This document shows positions 5,290 through 6,060 of a stretch of DNA of 6,060 nt, in pieces. Where the stretch lies: contig CBDUQI010000288.1 in assembly GCA_965369325.1 (NCBI GenBank), positions 1 to 6,060 of the forward strand. The letters run 5' to 3'. The stretch is from CBDUQI01 sp965369325. Its GTDB lineage: Bacteria; Pseudomonadota; Gammaproteobacteria; Steroidobacterales; JBCBZW01. Each line of letters opens with the position of its first letter. The stretch's first letter is position 1. The position numbers and the translations under genes were made by a program. Below the pieces are notes generated by a model, which saw only the letters and a program-made list of their open reading frames with translations, was not told the origin of the DNA and ran no database searches.

Positions 5290-6060
5290 TGACATCTATT
5301 AATCCGCAACATTTTCTGTGGTCGTTGGATGCGCATGGGGTGGCCAGCGTCACTCTCAACCGGCCCGGGCGAAAGAATCCGCTCACCTTCGATTCTTATG
5401 CCGAGCTGCGCGACACCTTCCGTGAACTGCGGTACCAGGAGAGCGCGGTGAAGGCCGTTGTCATCAGCGGTGCCGGCGAGAACTTCTGCTCCGGCGGCGA
5501 TGTGCACGAGATCATCGGGCCGCTGACCCAAATGGACATGACCGGCCTGATGCGCTTTACCCGCATGACCGGTGATTTGATCAAAGCAATCCGCCAGTGC
5601 CCGCAGCCCGTAATCAGTGCCATTGACGGGGTGTGCGCGGGTGCGGGCGCGGCGGTGGCAATGGCCAGCGACCTGCGTTACGGCACGCCCCGGTGCAAAA
5701 CCGCCTTCCTGTTTACGCGCGTTGGGCTGGCGGGTGCCGACATGGGCGCGTGTGCCATGTTGCCCCGTTTGATTGGCCAGGGCCGCGCCGGCGAACTGCT
5801 ATTCAGCGGCCGCTCGATGCGCGCGCAGGAAGGGCTGGACTGGGGCTTCTACAACGCCCTGTTTGAACCGGATGCCCTCATAAGCGGCGCGCACAAAATG
5901 GCGCAGCGCCTGGCTGATGGCCCTAACTTTGCCCACGGAATGACCAAGAACCAATTGAATATCGAGTGGGATATGCCGCTGGATACCGCCATTGAGGCCG
6001 AGGCGCAGGCGCAGGCCATCTGCATGCAGACGGCGGATTTCGAGCGCGCCTACAACGCCT
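5289..6060 (+). CDS. Crotonase-fold enoyl-CoA hydratase/isomerase family protein, 3' end cut by the window
   Basis: The frame stays open from GTG 5289 to the window edge. It gives 257 visible residues, nearly the whole of a family usually about 260-275 long. The first strands (WSLDAHGVASVTLNRP, 11-26) and the oxyanion-hole segment FCSGGDV (66-72) are typical of the family, as are the second oxyanion loop DGVCAGAG (113-120) and the LPRLIG helix (158-163). These features place it among CoA-thioester-binding crotonases. The two catalytic Glu residues of mitochondrial hydratase (Glu144/Glu164) align with Ala122 and with a non-acidic stretch at 142-144. Asp151, in VGLAGADMG, sits like the catalytic Asp204 of dienoyl-CoA isomerase. 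The enzyme may therefore be an isomerase, hydrolase or atypical hydratase rather than a standard enoyl-CoA hydratase. It overlaps the SDR gene by one base, a strong sign of linked function in CoA-thioester degradation. The true C-terminus is not visible. Confidence 0.88.
   Translation, partial: MTSINPQHFLWSLDAHGVASVTLNRPGRKNPLTFDSYAELRDTFRELRYQESAVKAVVISGAGENFCSGGDVHEIIGPLTQMDMTGLMRFTRMTGDLIKAIRQCPQPVISAIDGVCAGAGAAVAMASDLRYGTPRCKTAFLFTRVGLAGADMGACAMLPRLIGQGRAGELLFSGRSMRAQEGLDWGFYNALFEPDALISGAHKMAQRLADGPNFAHGMTKNQLNIEWDMPLDTAIEAEAQAQAICMQTADFERAYNA

Larger units (their letters stand above)
5..6060 (+). other. Single polycistronic catabolic operon (partial at both ends)
   Basis: All five genes lie on one strand with gaps of 29 and 17 bases or overlaps of 8 and 1 bases, and no terminator-like hairpin followed by a T run lies between them. 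The content is a hydrolase, a two-subunit oxoacid:ferredoxin oxidoreductase, an SDR and a crotonase. This fits breakdown of an aromatic or N-containing ring compound through CoA thioesters. No regulator, transporter or CoA ligase is present in the window, so the inducer and first substrate cannot be read from it. Confidence 0.75.

Noticed and set aside
5998..6019. GAGGCGCAGGCGCAGGCC tandem pattern near the right edge
   Set aside because: It encodes Glu-Ala-Gln-Ala-Gln-Ala in a helix of the crotonase and is too short to be a meaningful repeat.

Overview
The window is one dense, single-direction (+ strand) gene cluster with no intergenic stretch longer than about 30 bases. It holds five protein-coding genes. 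In order they are a metal-dependent cyclase/kynurenine-formamidase-family hydrolase (5-784), the TPP- and iron-sulfur-containing alpha subunit of an indolepyruvate:ferredoxin oxidoreductase-type enzyme (814-2946), its gamma-domain/DUF6537 'beta' subunit (2939-4489), a short-chain dehydrogenase/reductase (4507-5289), and a crotonase-fold (enoyl-CoA hydratase-like) protein that runs off the right edge (5289 to beyond 6060). Neighbouring genes are separated by 29 or 17 bases or overlap by 8 or 1 bases, so they very probably form one transcript. The promoter and terminator lie outside the window. I see no RNA gene, mobile element, CRISPR array or significant repeat.

The organism looks like a fairly GC-rich bacterium (about 60% GC by eye) with Shine-Dalgarno initiation. 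Protein flavour and gene order resemble beta- or gammaproteobacterial catabolic clusters. This is inference; nothing here fixes the genus.

Working together: the two oxidoreductase subunits should oxidatively decarboxylate a 2-oxoacid to an acyl-CoA and pass electrons to ferredoxin. The SDR and crotonase are typical of beta-oxidation-like processing of CoA thioesters. The cyclase-family hydrolase could open a lactam or formamide-type ring or remove an N-acyl group. The most economical reading is a catabolic operon for an aromatic or N-heteroaromatic compound processed as CoA thioesters. From memory, similar gene sets occur near 2-aminobenzoyl-CoA (anthraniloyl-CoA) monooxygenase/reductase genes, but no such gene lies in this window, so the substrate is unproven.

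The points most worth checking are active-site departures. The alpha subunit has a Cys-x2-Asp-x2-Cys first iron-sulfur motif and a lengthened second motif. The crotonase lacks both catalytic Glu residues of classical hydratases but keeps an Asp placed like that of dienoyl-CoA isomerase. The cyclase lacks the Glu metal ligand expected from KynB.
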